Shown in pieces: positions 1 through 7,978 of a stretch of 26,549 bases of DNA; within the stretch, counting starts at the first letter, position 1, and each line of letters starts with the position of its first letter. Source of the stretch: Pelagophyceae sp. CCMP2097 (Eukaryota; Sar; Pelagophyceae). Made by a program: the position numbers and the translations under genes. The notes under the pieces were generated by a model that was not told the origin of the DNA, made no database searches, and was given only the letters and a program-made list of their open reading frames with translations. Location: assembly GCA_026770575.1 (NCBI GenBank), contig MU657165.1:241430-267978 (forward strand), given 5' to 3'.

Positions 1-688
1 TTGCAAACGCGTCGTGGGAAGTGGACAATTCCGGCGCGGATCGACGCAACACATGGTGAGCGACCGCCCTGCCCTAAAACTGTCCACTTCCCGGGCAGAA
101 ATGCAAAGTTTTCACGCTGCCAAGCAACCAACTTTGCCGATCCAATGTATACGATAGAGGCGTGCGCTTCGAAAACCCTTGTGCATGCCTATCAACGAGG
201 GTCCCAACCGCTCGTGGCCAGACTCCTAGCCGATTCTGACGGCAGCGCGAGGAGCGCGGCGTGCCCAATGTGGACTGTTCCGGGACCGCAAGAAGAAAGG
301 AGAGAGAGAGTAAGGGAGAGTAAAAACGTAAACATACACCACTTTCGGTCCGTTCAACGGATTGATTGTGGCAGCCTATCTTAAGATTAAGTAATCTGAC
401 CGGCGGTTTTTTAAAAGAACCGATTGTCGGTGAGGACTCTGCCTATGGAATATAAATAATCCTCTTCATGCCTCATGCTAAATTTCTCTCAGAGGTCTTC
501 CACGGGCGCCTTGATTTGGGGGTGGAATGAGGGGACCCAGACGCGTCCCCTGGCAGCGTTAAAATCGCAAACAACGGCGTCGCCGGGCCGTTGATCTTTT
601 TTTCGCTTACATGTAGCCGGTTCTTAAACAGTTACTGAGTTTTATTCTACAATTGTATACCCTCTGTGGCCGCTAGCTTGGCCGCTCC
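1..688. other. Left-end stretch without a supported gene
   Basis: An open frame covers the first 384 bases, but its composition and translation resemble no family and it has no start context, so I do not call it. The stretch is less GC-rich than the genes. It holds a 12-bp inverted repeat (16-27 against 81-92) and an AT-rich run near 446-460 with a TATA-like AATATAAATA. That run lies about 230 bases upstream of the first gene's proposed start and could belong to its promoter, but this is only a suggestion. Confidence 0.5.
16..92. repeat. 12-bp inverted repeat, arms 16-27 and 81-92
   Basis: GGGAAGTGGACA at 16-27 is matched by its exact reverse complement at 81-92, with 53 bases between. A related motif, GTGGAC followed by two bases and TTCCGG, occurs at about 21-34 and again near 272-285. 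No function can be assigned; it could be a remnant of a terminal inverted repeat or chance. Confidence 0.4.
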
Positions 689-2257
689 ATGAGGCCCGTG
701 CTGTTGCTGCTCTGGCTCTTCTTCGCCGGGTCGGCCACGGAGGCGGTGTGGTTCTCGCACCTGACGGATTCGTTGCTCGCGGTGCGCGAAATCCCGTCCC
801 GGTCGACAACTTCTTGCAGCATGGACAGGGTATACAGGAAGCTCCCGCATGCAACGTATGCAGGAACGGCTCGAGGTCATCGAGAGGGACCACGCGGCCG
901 ACGAAGGGGCGGCGGCCGACCCGGTGGCGAACAAGCGACGCGCGCGGCTCTACGAGGTGCGTACCCGCCCTCGCTGGAGCGCGCGGCCTCGCACGCCGCT
1001 TGCAGGCGCTGACCAAGGCGGCCGCGCAGCGCGGCCTGCGGCCCTCGGCCGCGCGGCCGCCGCGCGCGTCGGCGAACGCGAGCTGCGTGCTCTGGGCGCT
1101 GGGCCGGAGCGCGACGGGCACGTTCGCGGACACGCTTGCGGCGTCGGCGCGGTTTCGCTACTGCAACAAGCGTAAGGAGGGCTTTAGTGCCGTCGGCGTC
1201 TCGGCCCAGAAGCTCGAGCGCTGCGCGCGCGGCCCGGCCGGCGGCGCCGCCGCGCGGCCCGGCGGCGCGCGGCCGCGTGCGCGCCTCACGCACGTCAAGC
1301 CGCAGCACCTTGTTATTCCGCAGTCCACGCTCCGTCAGAAACCCGCGTCGTCGAGGCTCCCGCGACGCTATGCCCTCGAAGAGTGCGTTTGGACAGGCAC
1401 GCCCGAGGCATTCATGGCGGCGGCGGCGGCGGCGGGCTTCGAGCTCGTCGTCGTGATCCGGCGACAGAACCACCTCGCACGCCTCGTCTCGAGCTTCGAG
1501 TCCCGCCCGCTGCGTCTGCCCTGTGGGCCCTCGCGGGAATCGCCGCCCCTCGTGGGCGTCACGCGCACCCGCAGGAACCGCGTGAGCGGCTGGGGCCTGT
1601 CGGGCGTCGGCGCGCCGGACGCGGCGGCGCAAAGCGCGTCGGACGCGGCCGCGCAGTCCAAGCTAGACGCGCGCGCGGCCGCGTTCTTCGTGACGACGAT
1701 CCGGACCATGCAGTGGGAGGCGGCATTCCTGCAGCGCGGCGTCGACGCGGCGAGGCGCAGCGGCCTGACGGTGCTCGAGTTGGACTTTGAGGCCGTCGCA
1801 AGAGGCTGCTGCGGCGCCGTCCGCGCCGTCGTCGCGCAACTCCGTGCGAAACGGCGACGCGGGGGCGCATCGTGCCTGCACCACACGCTACCTCCTGCAC
1901 CCCCGTGCCACTCTAGGTCTCCTTGAGGGCGCGGCCGAGGCGCGGGGCGACGCGGTCCCGTGCGTGCCGCTCATCTCGCACGTCGCTTCGAGCCGCCGCG
2001 ACCGCACGCTCGAGGGCCGCGTCGGCGGCGCGGCGGCGTTGCACATCCAAGCCGAGCTCGCGGAAACACCGTACGCGTGGATGCTCGACCTCACCGCGCA
2101 GCGCTGGCCCGCCAACGCCACCGCGCCGCAAATCGCCGCGCACCCCGACGGCCCGCGGCCGCTCGAGTTCCTCGACGAGGCGCGGCAGCGCCCACCGCGG
2201 ACCACGGGGCCGCGGGGCGCCGCCTCCAAGAGGCGCCTCCGAAAGGCACACCTCTGA
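689..2257 (+). CDS. Sulfotransferase-like protein with signal peptide
   Basis: Four exons are proposed: 689-829, 864-956, 1006-1843 and 1917-2257, giving about 470 aa. The first codes for a hydrophobic signal sequence or signal anchor (MRPVLLLLWLFFAGSATEA), so the protein is probably secreted or Golgi-resident. A GRSATGTF motif resembles the 5'-phosphosulfate-binding loop of PAPS-dependent sulfotransferases. A later IRRQNHLARLVSSF helix and the C-terminal stretch SRRDRTLEGRVG through ETPYAWMLDL resemble the 3'-phosphate-binding part. Expected role (family knowledge): transfer of sulfate from PAPS to a glycan or other acceptor; the substrate is unknown. Introns 957-1005 (49 nt) and 1844-1916 (73 nt) are GT-AG and keep frame. 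The first intron (830-863) would be only 34 nt, so the 5' end is the weak part; translation could instead begin at 849. Confidence 0.68.
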
Positions 2258-2560
2258 GCGTGGCGCCACTTTGTATGTAAATGGAACCCCAAAAGAACCG
2301 CGAGAGTCGCTCACGGGGGCTCTTACTTACACGTTACGAGGCGAGCGCGTCTGCGGCGCTTTGCATGGCGTCGTCGCTCACAACGGGCTTTGCAAAAGTG
2401 ACCGACTTGGTGCTTGAGCCAAGACCTTGGTTGTCGTCGCCTAAAGACAAATGCGTGGGATGACTTCGCGGGTGGACACCGGCCGTCCTACGCGTGCGAT
2501 GTGGCTTGGCCGGCTGCGATGCTCCGAGCGCGGCGGCGGCAGCGCCAAGGTCGTCGTCGC
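2258..2560. other. Intergenic region with a diverged copy of the downstream gene end
   Basis: No gene is supported. The stretch separates the converging ends of the sulfotransferase-like gene and the minus-strand Ala-rich gene. Its main content is one copy of a repeat (2431-2497) whose partner lies inside the 3' end of the minus-strand gene. Confidence 0.5.
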
Positions 2561-2616
2561 CTAGACGACAATGCGTGTGGAAGACCGCGAGTGGACGCCG
2601 GCCGTCTTACGCGTGC
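2431..2616. repeat. Diverged direct repeat, copies 2431-2497 and 2551-2616
   Basis: The two copies are offset by 120 bases. Both read TGTCGTCGCCTA or CGTCGTCGCCTA, then GACAAATGCGT or GACAATGCGT, then GTGGAC, CCGGCCGTC and TACGCGTGC, with scattered substitutions. Similarity fades out into GCTCCGAGCGCG in both. The right copy contains the stop codon and last residues of the minus-strand gene 2561-3118; the left copy lies beyond that stop. Confidence 0.7.
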
Positions 2617-3118
2617 TGCTTGCTCCGAGCGCGTTAGCGGCGGCGGCGAGGTCCGCATCAAAGTCGCCCGTGGCCGCGGGTTCTCGCGTCGCGGCCGTGA
2701 GCACCGCCGCAGCGCGGCCCAGCGCCGCGTCGTCGCCGCCCGTCGCGGAGTGCGCGCCGCCGCCGAACGCCGCCGCCGCGCGCCGCAGTTCCTCGTCGCC
2801 GCCGCCGAGTATTGCCGCCGCGCGTCGGAGTTCCTCGTCGTCGTCGCCGGCGCCACGCTCCGTCGGCCGCCGCCGGCGCGTCGGCTGCGGTGGTTGCTGC
2901 GGCTGCGGCGGTGTCCGCGGGCGCACGACGCACGCCGCCGGCCCGCGGCCGTTGAGGCCTTTGGCGCTCCAGCGGCGCGCGCCCAAGGATCGGACGTCGC
3001 CCTCGTCGAAGGACGGCCGCGGCGGCGCGGCGGCGCGGAGCGCCCGCGGGTGGTACGGGTCGCCGCGCCGCTCGTACCGGACGCGCGCAGCGCCGATGGG
3101 CACGGCCGGGCCGAACAT
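2561..3118 (-). CDS. Ala-rich protein with short acidic helical repeats, unknown function
   Basis: This 185-residue open frame is not recognised. The first 75 residues (MFGPAVPIGAARVRYERRGD onward) look globular or extended and contain a Pro/Gln patch. From about residue 90 there are four related blocks, each an acidic cluster followed by Leu, an Ala-rich run and a Gly-rich break, for example DEELRRAAAILGGG, then DEELRRAAAAFGGG, DDAALGRAAAVL and DADLAAAANALG. This pattern favours the minus strand over the equally open plus-strand frame, as does a natural ATG 20 bases downstream of a palindrome also found upstream of another gene. The blocks faintly resemble ubiquitin-interacting motifs in shape, but the diagnostic Ser is missing, so I do not claim that. 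The C-terminal tail lies in a repeat duplicated downstream. Confidence 0.5.
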   Translation of the reverse strand: MFGPAVPIGAARVRYERRGDPYHPRALRAAAPPRPSFDEGDVRSLGARRWSAKGLNGRGPAACVVRPRTPPQPQQPPQPTRRRRPTERGAGDDDEELRRAAAILGGGDEELRRAAAAFGGGAHSATGGDDAALGRAAAVLTAATREPAATGDFDADLAAAANALGASSTRKTAGVHSRSSTRIVV

Positions 3119-3137
3119 GACGCCCGCCCAAGTACGC

Positions 3138-3153
3138 CCTAGGAATTCCTAGG
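3138..3153. promoter_or_regulatory. 16-bp palindrome upstream of the Ala-rich gene
   Basis: CCTAGGAATTCCTAGG is a perfect palindrome 20 bases upstream of the minus-strand ATG at 3118. The 14-bp core CTAGGAATTCCTAG recurs at 25918-25931, there 36 bases upstream of the ATG of another minus-strand gene. The similar position suggests a shared promoter or 5'-leader element; this is inference. Confidence 0.4.
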
Positions 3154-3174
3154 TACTAGACGCCGGCCGTTTCG

Positions 3175-4194
3175 ACGCGGATATCGCCAAATTTTACCTG
3201 GATTTGATTCTATGATTGCGGAGCAGCGAAAAATTTCTACTTTAAAACTTTTAAAATCGTTAGCTCGTGAGTTTACGTCAGGAGCCTGGAAGGAGTTTAC
3301 AGCAGGCCCCCCATTTTCTCCAGCCGGATTTAGAAGACAAAGGGGACGATGTGCCTCCGCGACGCCGGGTAGTCGGGGCCGAACTTTTGCACGTACCATT
3401 TCGTCGTCGAGACGGCGCGGCCGCCGAGGTACGAGGCCATGCCCAGCGAAACGAGGAATGCGTTGAGCTGCTGCGCCACCAGTGCGATGCCGATCCAGCC
3501 GAGGACTTCGAAGAGATAGTGCGGCATCGTGCAGTAGTCGAAGAGGCCGCCGGTTGGGACGACGTACCGCGCCTTCGAAGCCGAGCGCTGCGATGCCAGG
3601 AGTTGGTGGTGATACAGGTTGCCGGCGAGGCCGACGGCGAAGCAGGCGAGGCCGACGGAGGGCGTTGCGCCGGCGTAGAGCTCCGCGGGCACGGCGCGCT
3701 GCGTGAATACGATGAGCGACGCCACGAGCGCGTAAAAGGCGCCGATCATGCCGGAGAGCGCCGCGGAGACGGAGCCCGAGTATATGTGGAGGAAAAGCGT
3801 CTCCAAGACTCGTTTCCCAAAGTGCGCCGCGAGCAGCGATGCGCACAGCGCCTCGCGGCCGTTGACGCTCGGCGAATTGGCGGCGAAAAACGCCGACGCG
3901 GCGAGCGCGGGCGCGTAGATGACGAGCATGCCCGCTCGGCCGCCGATCACGGCGGCGGAGGGCGACGTCCCCGCCTCCTCGGCGAACTTACTGTAAGGCG
4001 TCGGGCTCGAGGCCTCGCTAAACGCACTCATGAGGTTGAAGCACTGCAGCGCCGTCACCGCCAGGCCGCCGGCGCCCGAAGCGCAGTGCAGGCCCACCGA
4101 CGCCGGGAGCGGGAGCATCGTTCCGCTACACTTTTGTTTGGAAACGCGGATATCGCCAAAGTTCCCTCGAAGAATGCCAGGTGGATTTGATTCT
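3175..4194. repeat. Split direct repeat flanking the reductase gene
   Basis: ACGCGGATATCGCCAAA occurs exactly at 3175-3191 and 4144-4160. Each copy is followed by GGATTTGATTCT, at 3200-3211 and 4183-4194. Spacing between the two blocks is 8 bases in the left copy and 22 in the right. The pair brackets the whole reductase gene (3330-4118). Confidence 0.75.
3330..4118 (-). CDS. Steroid 5-alpha-reductase / enoyl-reductase family membrane enzyme
   Basis: A 262-residue intronless frame with several hydrophobic spans. The C-terminal half has the hallmarks of the 3-oxo-5-alpha-steroid 4-dehydrogenase C-terminal domain. These are HFGKRVLETLFLHIYSG (family form H-x-K-R-x-x-E-x-x-F-x-H-x-y-S), then PTGGLFDYCTMPHYLFEVLGW, and a terminus of KWYVQKFGPDYPASRRHIVP ending in FVF. 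Members are NADPH-dependent ER enzymes that reduce a double bond next to a carbonyl: steroids (SRD5A/DET2), polyprenal (SRD5A3) or very-long-chain enoyl-CoA (TECR). The sequence does not decide between these. The length matches the SRD5A/DET2 type (about 260 aa). It is head-to-head with the helical-repeat gene to its right. Confidence 0.85.
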   Translation of the reverse strand: MLPLPASVGLHCASGAGGLAVTALQCFNLMSAFSEASSPTPYSKFAEEAGTSPSAAVIGGRAGMLVIYAPALAASAFFAANSPSVNGREALCASLLAAHFGKRVLETLFLHIYSGSVSAALSGMIGAFYALVASLIVFTQRAVPAELYAGATPSVGLACFAVGLAGNLYHHQLLASQRSASKARYVVPTGGLFDYCTMPHYLFEVLGWIGIALVAQQLNAFLVSLGMASYLGGRAVSTTKWYVQKFGPDYPASRRHIVPFVF

Positions 4195-4477
4195 TACTCT
4201 GCCTTCTGTGAAACGCCAGTTTCGTGGCTTTTTTCAAAGCTGAATGACGCGGTGCAAAAGTTGGCGGCGACGGTCAGTATGTAAATTGACGGCATTTGCG
4301 ACACTTCAACATTCATCCTGCAAAAACGGCACCAATTCTCGCTTTCGCGCGAAACCTACTGGGTGCTGTGACTCCAAATGGGAAGCAAGGCGGAAACCGC
4401 CCTTGACTTCTTCCTCATATTATCGTCAATCGTCGAAGAGCCCGTTACTGAACCTTGCCTCGCGCGCGGCCCTCGAC
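4119..4477. other. Divergent intergenic region between reductase and helical-repeat genes
   Basis: This 359-base stretch separates two outward-facing genes and probably holds both promoters. It contains the right copy of the split repeat (4144-4160 and 4183-4194). The plus frame is open back to an ATG at 4244, but composition there is AT-richer and the translation (many Cys, Ser and Lys) does not look like the protein that follows, so I treat it as leader. Confidence 0.5.
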
Positions 4478-5659
4478 ATGACGCCGGCGCTCGCCAGCGC
4501 GGCGCCGGCGCTGGTCAGCTCGGCGTCGGCGCGGTCGCCTCGGCGGCCGGAGCGCGAGCCCCCGCGGCCGACGAGCTCGCCGCGGAAACCGGAGCGCTTG
4601 GCGCCAAAGCCGGAGCGTCCCGACTGTACCGCCCTCGACTTCGCGTGCCCCGCCTGCCTCACGAATCTGGACTCGTACGCGCACGCCTCCGGGTCCGGCG
4701 TCGCGACGTTGGACACGATTAAAAGGAAAAGCCATTCTGACCTCGCGTCCGTGGAAGAGGCCTGCGTTCACGACCTCGCAAACCTCGAAAGCGCAAACGT
4801 GGCCAAGCGCATCACCGACGTCGCCGCGCTGGAGGCGCAAAAAGTCGACGACTTGGCGACTTTAGAACAATATATCGAAAAGAAGCGCCTCGGCGAGCTC
4901 GCCGCCCTCGACTCGGCTCGCTTAGTTGACGTCGCAAGCCTCGAGGCCAACCGCCTCGCCGACCTGGAGGCCTTGGAGCTGAACATGGATTCCACAAGGC
5001 GCACAGAGGTCGCTACTCTAGAAGCGAAAAGATTAGCCGACCACGCTTTATTGGAGGCGAGCGTCGAGGCCCAGCGCCAGGCAAAGGAGGCCAATTTTGA
5101 AGCGCGGCGTTTAGCCGACCTCGCGGACATCGAGGCCGGCGCGTCGACCGACATCGCGATGCTGGAGGCGTCGGTCGAGGCTACAAGGCGCAACGAGGTG
5201 GCCGACATCGAGGCGGCCCGCGTCGCCGACCTCGCGACGCTCGAAGCCTCCATGGAGGTCAAGTTCTGCGCCGAGGTGGCGACTTTGGAAGCAAAACGCC
5301 TCGCCGAGGTGGCGATGCTCGAGGCGGCGCACTTGGCCGATTTGGCGAGACTCGAGGCTATGATGGAGTCGAGCCACCGCGGAGGGCTCGAGACTTTAGA
5401 AAGGAACTGCGTTGCCGACTTATCCGCTCTCGAAGCCTCCGTCGAGGTGGCGCGACTGGCTAAGGTCGCGGCGTACGAGGCCAAGCGCATAGCCGACCTG
5501 GCCGATTTGGAAGTGGCCGCTTTAGCCGAGCACTACACGGCCCAAGCGACGGCCCAAGCCAAAGAACTCGGCGACCTTGCGACGACGAAGAACAAGCACC
5601 TCGCCGACCTCGCCACGCTGGAGGCGTTGATCGAGGCGGAACGGAGCTACATTCGATAA
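4478..5659 (+). CDS. Long alpha-helical repeat protein (11/15-residue steps), unknown function
   Basis: From ATG 4478 the protein is 393 aa; an in-frame ATG at 4244 would add 78 residues of unlike composition. After a Pro/Ser/Arg-rich head and a short Cys patch (CTALDFACPACL), nearly all the rest is one helical repeat. Its core is LEA-KRLADLA-x-LEA-SVEA-RR-x-EVA, with Leu, Ile, Val and Ala at fixed positions and Glu, Asp, Arg and Lys elsewhere. LEASVEA-like segments recur at alternating spacings of 37 and 26 residues, that is 15+11+11 and 15+11. Eleven-residue steps give a nearly straight coiled coil or an extended amphipathic helix. Repeats of this kind occur in structural or filament-forming and lipid-surface proteins, but no specific family is recognised. 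A 6-bp hairpin lies 13 bases past the stop. Confidence 0.75.
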   Translation: MTPALASAAPALVSSASARSPRRPEREPPRPTSSPRKPERLAPKPERPDCTALDFACPACLTNLDSYAHASGSGVATLDTIKRKSHSDLASVEEACVHDLANLESANVAKRITDVAALEAQKVDDLATLEQYIEKKRLGELAALDSARLVDVASLEANRLADLEALELNMDSTRRTEVATLEAKRLADHALLEASVEAQRQAKEANFEARRLADLADIEAGASTDIAMLEASVEATRRNEVADIEAARVADLATLEASMEVKFCAEVATLEAKRLAEVAMLEAAHLADLARLEAMMESSHRGGLETLERNCVADLSALEASVEVARLAKVAAYEAKRIADLADLEVAALAEHYTAQATAQAKELGDLATTKNKHLADLATLEALIEAERSYIR

Positions 5660-5672
5660 TGGCGGATCCCCC

Positions 5673-5690
5673 CGGGGAGGCTAGTCCCCG
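5673..5690 (+). other. Small hairpin in the 3' region of the helical-repeat gene
   Basis: CGGGGA at 5673-5678 pairs with TCCCCG at 5685-5690 around a six-base loop, 13 bases after the TAA stop at 5657-5659. It may be a transcript-end structure or simply a product of the base composition. Confidence 0.25.
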
Positions 5691-5750
5691 TAAGGGCAAT
5701 TTTTAGTACGTATCCGACCCGGCCCTTTGCGTCCGTCGATGGGTCCCGTG

Positions 5751-6726
5751 CTACCGCCCAAAGTCCTCCCTGCTGTCTGCGAGCACTCTGGCACCCGGCT
5801 TGCGCGCGGATGTAAAAGCCTCGAACGCCGCGATGGACTTTGGCGTCCAGCGGCCCTGGACCGTGCTCGCGTCCTTTGAGTAGAGCTCGCACCAGTCCGA
5901 GCCGCCGAGGCCCTGGATCGGCCTAATTGCGGGATTCAAGCGCGCCCCGCGGCGCGGCGACGCACTTGTTGAAGCCGTTTGGGGCCGCGATCGCGGGCCG
6001 GCAGAGCGCCGAGAACGCCTAATGAGGTCGTTTCGGCGGCTGGGAGACGCAACGGAGAGGCACCTCTTCCGCGCCGTTGGTGTCGCCCCTGCTCCAGCGC
6101 ACGGCTGCGAGTAAAGCGCGGCCGTCGACGAAGTTTGGGTCTCGCCTTAAAAGATTCACGATCCGCTTCTCCGCGTCTACGGCATCTCCAAGCTCCAAAG
6201 CCACTTGGGCGCGGTTCGAGAGCGGGATGCTCTGGAAGCCGCGGCCTGTCCGGCTCACCGCCGCCGCCGCGGCGGACCGGTCGTACGCCGTCGCGGCGGC
6301 GGGCCAGTCGAGGAGCACTGCAAATGCGTTGCCCAAATTGTTCGTCGTTAGAGGGTCGCCCTCAACGTCCGCGGCTTTGCCGAGGTGTAGCACAGCTGCC
6401 GCCAAGAGCGTGGCCACGGCGCCGCGCGGTGCCTCGCCGAGTTTGGCGCCCGCGGACGCGACTATGAGTTCGCACGTGCCCAAGTTCGATAAATATAGAG
6501 CAGACTCCGGCTCGGCCTGCAAGAGCTTCTCCCACTCCGCGCGGCTCGAATCGTAGTCGCCGGAGTTGAAGAGCCGCAGCGCATCGTCCACCGACGGCGC
6601 CGGCGCCGCGTTTGTGCGCCGGGCCACGAAAGATGCCGGCGCGGCGACGAAGACACTTCGACGGCTCATACGCAGGGCATCGCTACGCGACAGCACCGCG
6701 AGCACCGTGCTCCACAACCACGGCAT
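5751..6726 (-). CDS. TPR protein, probably plastid-targeted
   Basis: Two exons are proposed: 6726-6064 and 5912-5751 (about 274 aa), with intron 5913-6063 starting GTGCCT and ending CAG. The N-terminus has a hydrophobic start (MPWLWSTVLAVLS), then SRRSVFVAAPASFVA. The second segment, a twin Arg before a hydrophobic run and a small-residue end, looks like a thylakoid-lumen (Tat-type) transit signal. The body contains helix pairs typical of TPR: ALRLFNSGDYDSSRAEWEKL, then SALYLSNLGTCEL, LTTNNLGNAFAVLLDWPAAA and PLSNRAQVALELGDAVDAEK. The second exon ends WCELYSKDASTVQGRWTPKS followed by an Ala/Phe helix, resembling the tail of other algal plastid TPR proteins as I remember them. Role: probably a scaffold for protein assembly. 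The exact acceptor of exon 2 is uncertain; another AG lies 10 bases upstream. Confidence 0.68.
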
Positions 6727-6862
6727 AGCTGACGGTGCGCCTCGACCTTTACGCGCAAAGTACGATCGCCGAACTCCCTCTCCACAAGTGCAAGGTCACC
6801 CCGTGATGGTTCAAGGGCGCGAGGGCCGTTACGACTCGCCCCGGGCCGGTCGCCTGGGCGTC

Positions 6863-7883
6863 CTAGTCCAACAGCGTGAGTTGCCAAAGACCGTCGTTGC
6901 AAAAGTGCAGATTCTCAACCTACGGCGGCGATACGGTGAAGTTATGCGGTTCCCCGGCGCCCCCTCGCCTCTGCTCGCGGGTATATCTCTGTGTTTCCCG
7001 GCCACGGACGCGGTCGTATACGGCGATGCCCGTATTGGTCCCCGAGATGGCGTCCCGGCTCATCTTGACCTGCCCGACGGCCATGGCGTGGCGCTTCCCA
7101 AACGCGGTGATGATCACGGGCGCCTGCGGAGAACGCGTGCTAGAAAGTGGCATTCGAAGCACAAAGTGCTCACGTCTACCGCGATGTCCGTCGCCATTTC
7201 GCCGTCCTCGTGCGTGAACCCGGGGCTCATCACGTTAGCCTAAGCGGAGGCAACAGTCGCCCACGAAGCTCCGAAGGACCGTGCCTTCGAGGACAACAAC
7301 AACGACGAGAGGACAAGCAGCAACGACGCTGCGGCGCACGCCCGAGAGCACGAAGCGGATCGCGCCGCCTAACAAAAGCTCCGGGGCCGCGGAGGCGAGT
7401 GGCGGCACGTACCATCCGTGCGCCAGGCGTTGGTCGTGAACGCGTCGGGGTATTTGTGCCTGAAGACGGGACAGTGGCGAGGCGAAGCGGCGAGGCGGAT
7501 TCCCACGGCGCGCCGTTTGGTCGCTTACACGAGCCTGCGTGTGTCAGCGTCGGGATTTGCTTCCAAGGTCTTCTCGCGTGCAAGGAGCACGGACCTGAGC
7601 GTCGGGTACCATGGCCCATCTCTGCACTGGAAGAAGAGGGGCGTCTTGTTGATCGCCTATTGCGTTTGTAAGGGGCCGACTTATAAGTCGGGCCACGCAC
7701 GAGGATGGAGATGTGGTTCGTGCACTTGGCCAGCGACATGTCCGCCTTCTTGGGCAGAATCTCCTCGAGCACGCCGTCAATCTCCGGGTAGATTTCCAGG
7801 ATCGACGCCTTGATGCCACGGCCCACTGAAGACTTGACCTGCGACTGCGAGGAAACCTCCTCCATGGTGAACCGCTTGAACAT
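6863..7883 (-). CDS. MCTS1: MCTS1 orthologue (density-regulated re-initiation factor subunit, PUA domain)
   Basis: Seven exons: 7883-7701, 7656-7595, 7459-7413, 7368-7340, 7239-7174, 7123-7022 and 6919-6863. All introns are GT-AG (44, 135, 44, 100, 50 and 102 nt) and the frame is kept throughout, giving 181 aa, the length of human MCTS1. Recognisable parts are MFKRFTMEEVSSQSQVKSSV at the start, PLFFQCRDGPWYPTL, HKYPDAFTT, FVLSG|ANVMSPGF and the PUA-domain core VIITAFGKRHAMAVGQVKMS. It ends ENLHFCNDGLWQLTLLD. In animals and yeast MCTS1/Tma20 pairs with DENR/Tma22 to recycle 40S subunits and allow re-initiation (family knowledge). Two residues are missing relative to animal proteins at the exon 2/3 junction (TLR|HKYP), which could be real or a mis-set splice site. 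It is divergent from CCB1. Confidence 0.93.
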
Positions 7884-7978
7884 GGCGCTGGACTCCCGGG
7901 GGCGGGGTGCCGCGCGGAGAGGGGCGACTCGACTTTTACGTTTTTCGGCGACTGCAGAGCTGAACGAGTCAGGCCGCA
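7884..7978. promoter_or_regulatory. 95-bp divergent promoter region between MCTS1 and CCB1
   Basis: The start codons of the minus-strand MCTS1 gene (7883) and the plus-strand CCB1 gene (7979) are only 95 bases apart. Both transcripts must therefore start within or across this interval, making it a compact bidirectional promoter. I see no clear TATA box in it. Confidence 0.65.

Noticed and set aside
1..384. Open frame of 127 codons at the left end
   Set aside because: It starts on TTG at the window edge, has no recognisable domain, and its composition is unlike the neighbouring genes.
2561..3118. Ubiquitin-interacting motifs in the Ala-rich protein
   Set aside because: The acidic cluster, Leu and Ala fit loosely, but the required Ser is absent and Gly follows, so the family name is not justified.
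4768..5490. Minus-strand frame of 240 codons opposite the helical-repeat gene
   Set aside because: It is a shadow of the regular codon pattern of the plus-strand repeat; its Ser/Ala-rich translation only mirrors that repeat.
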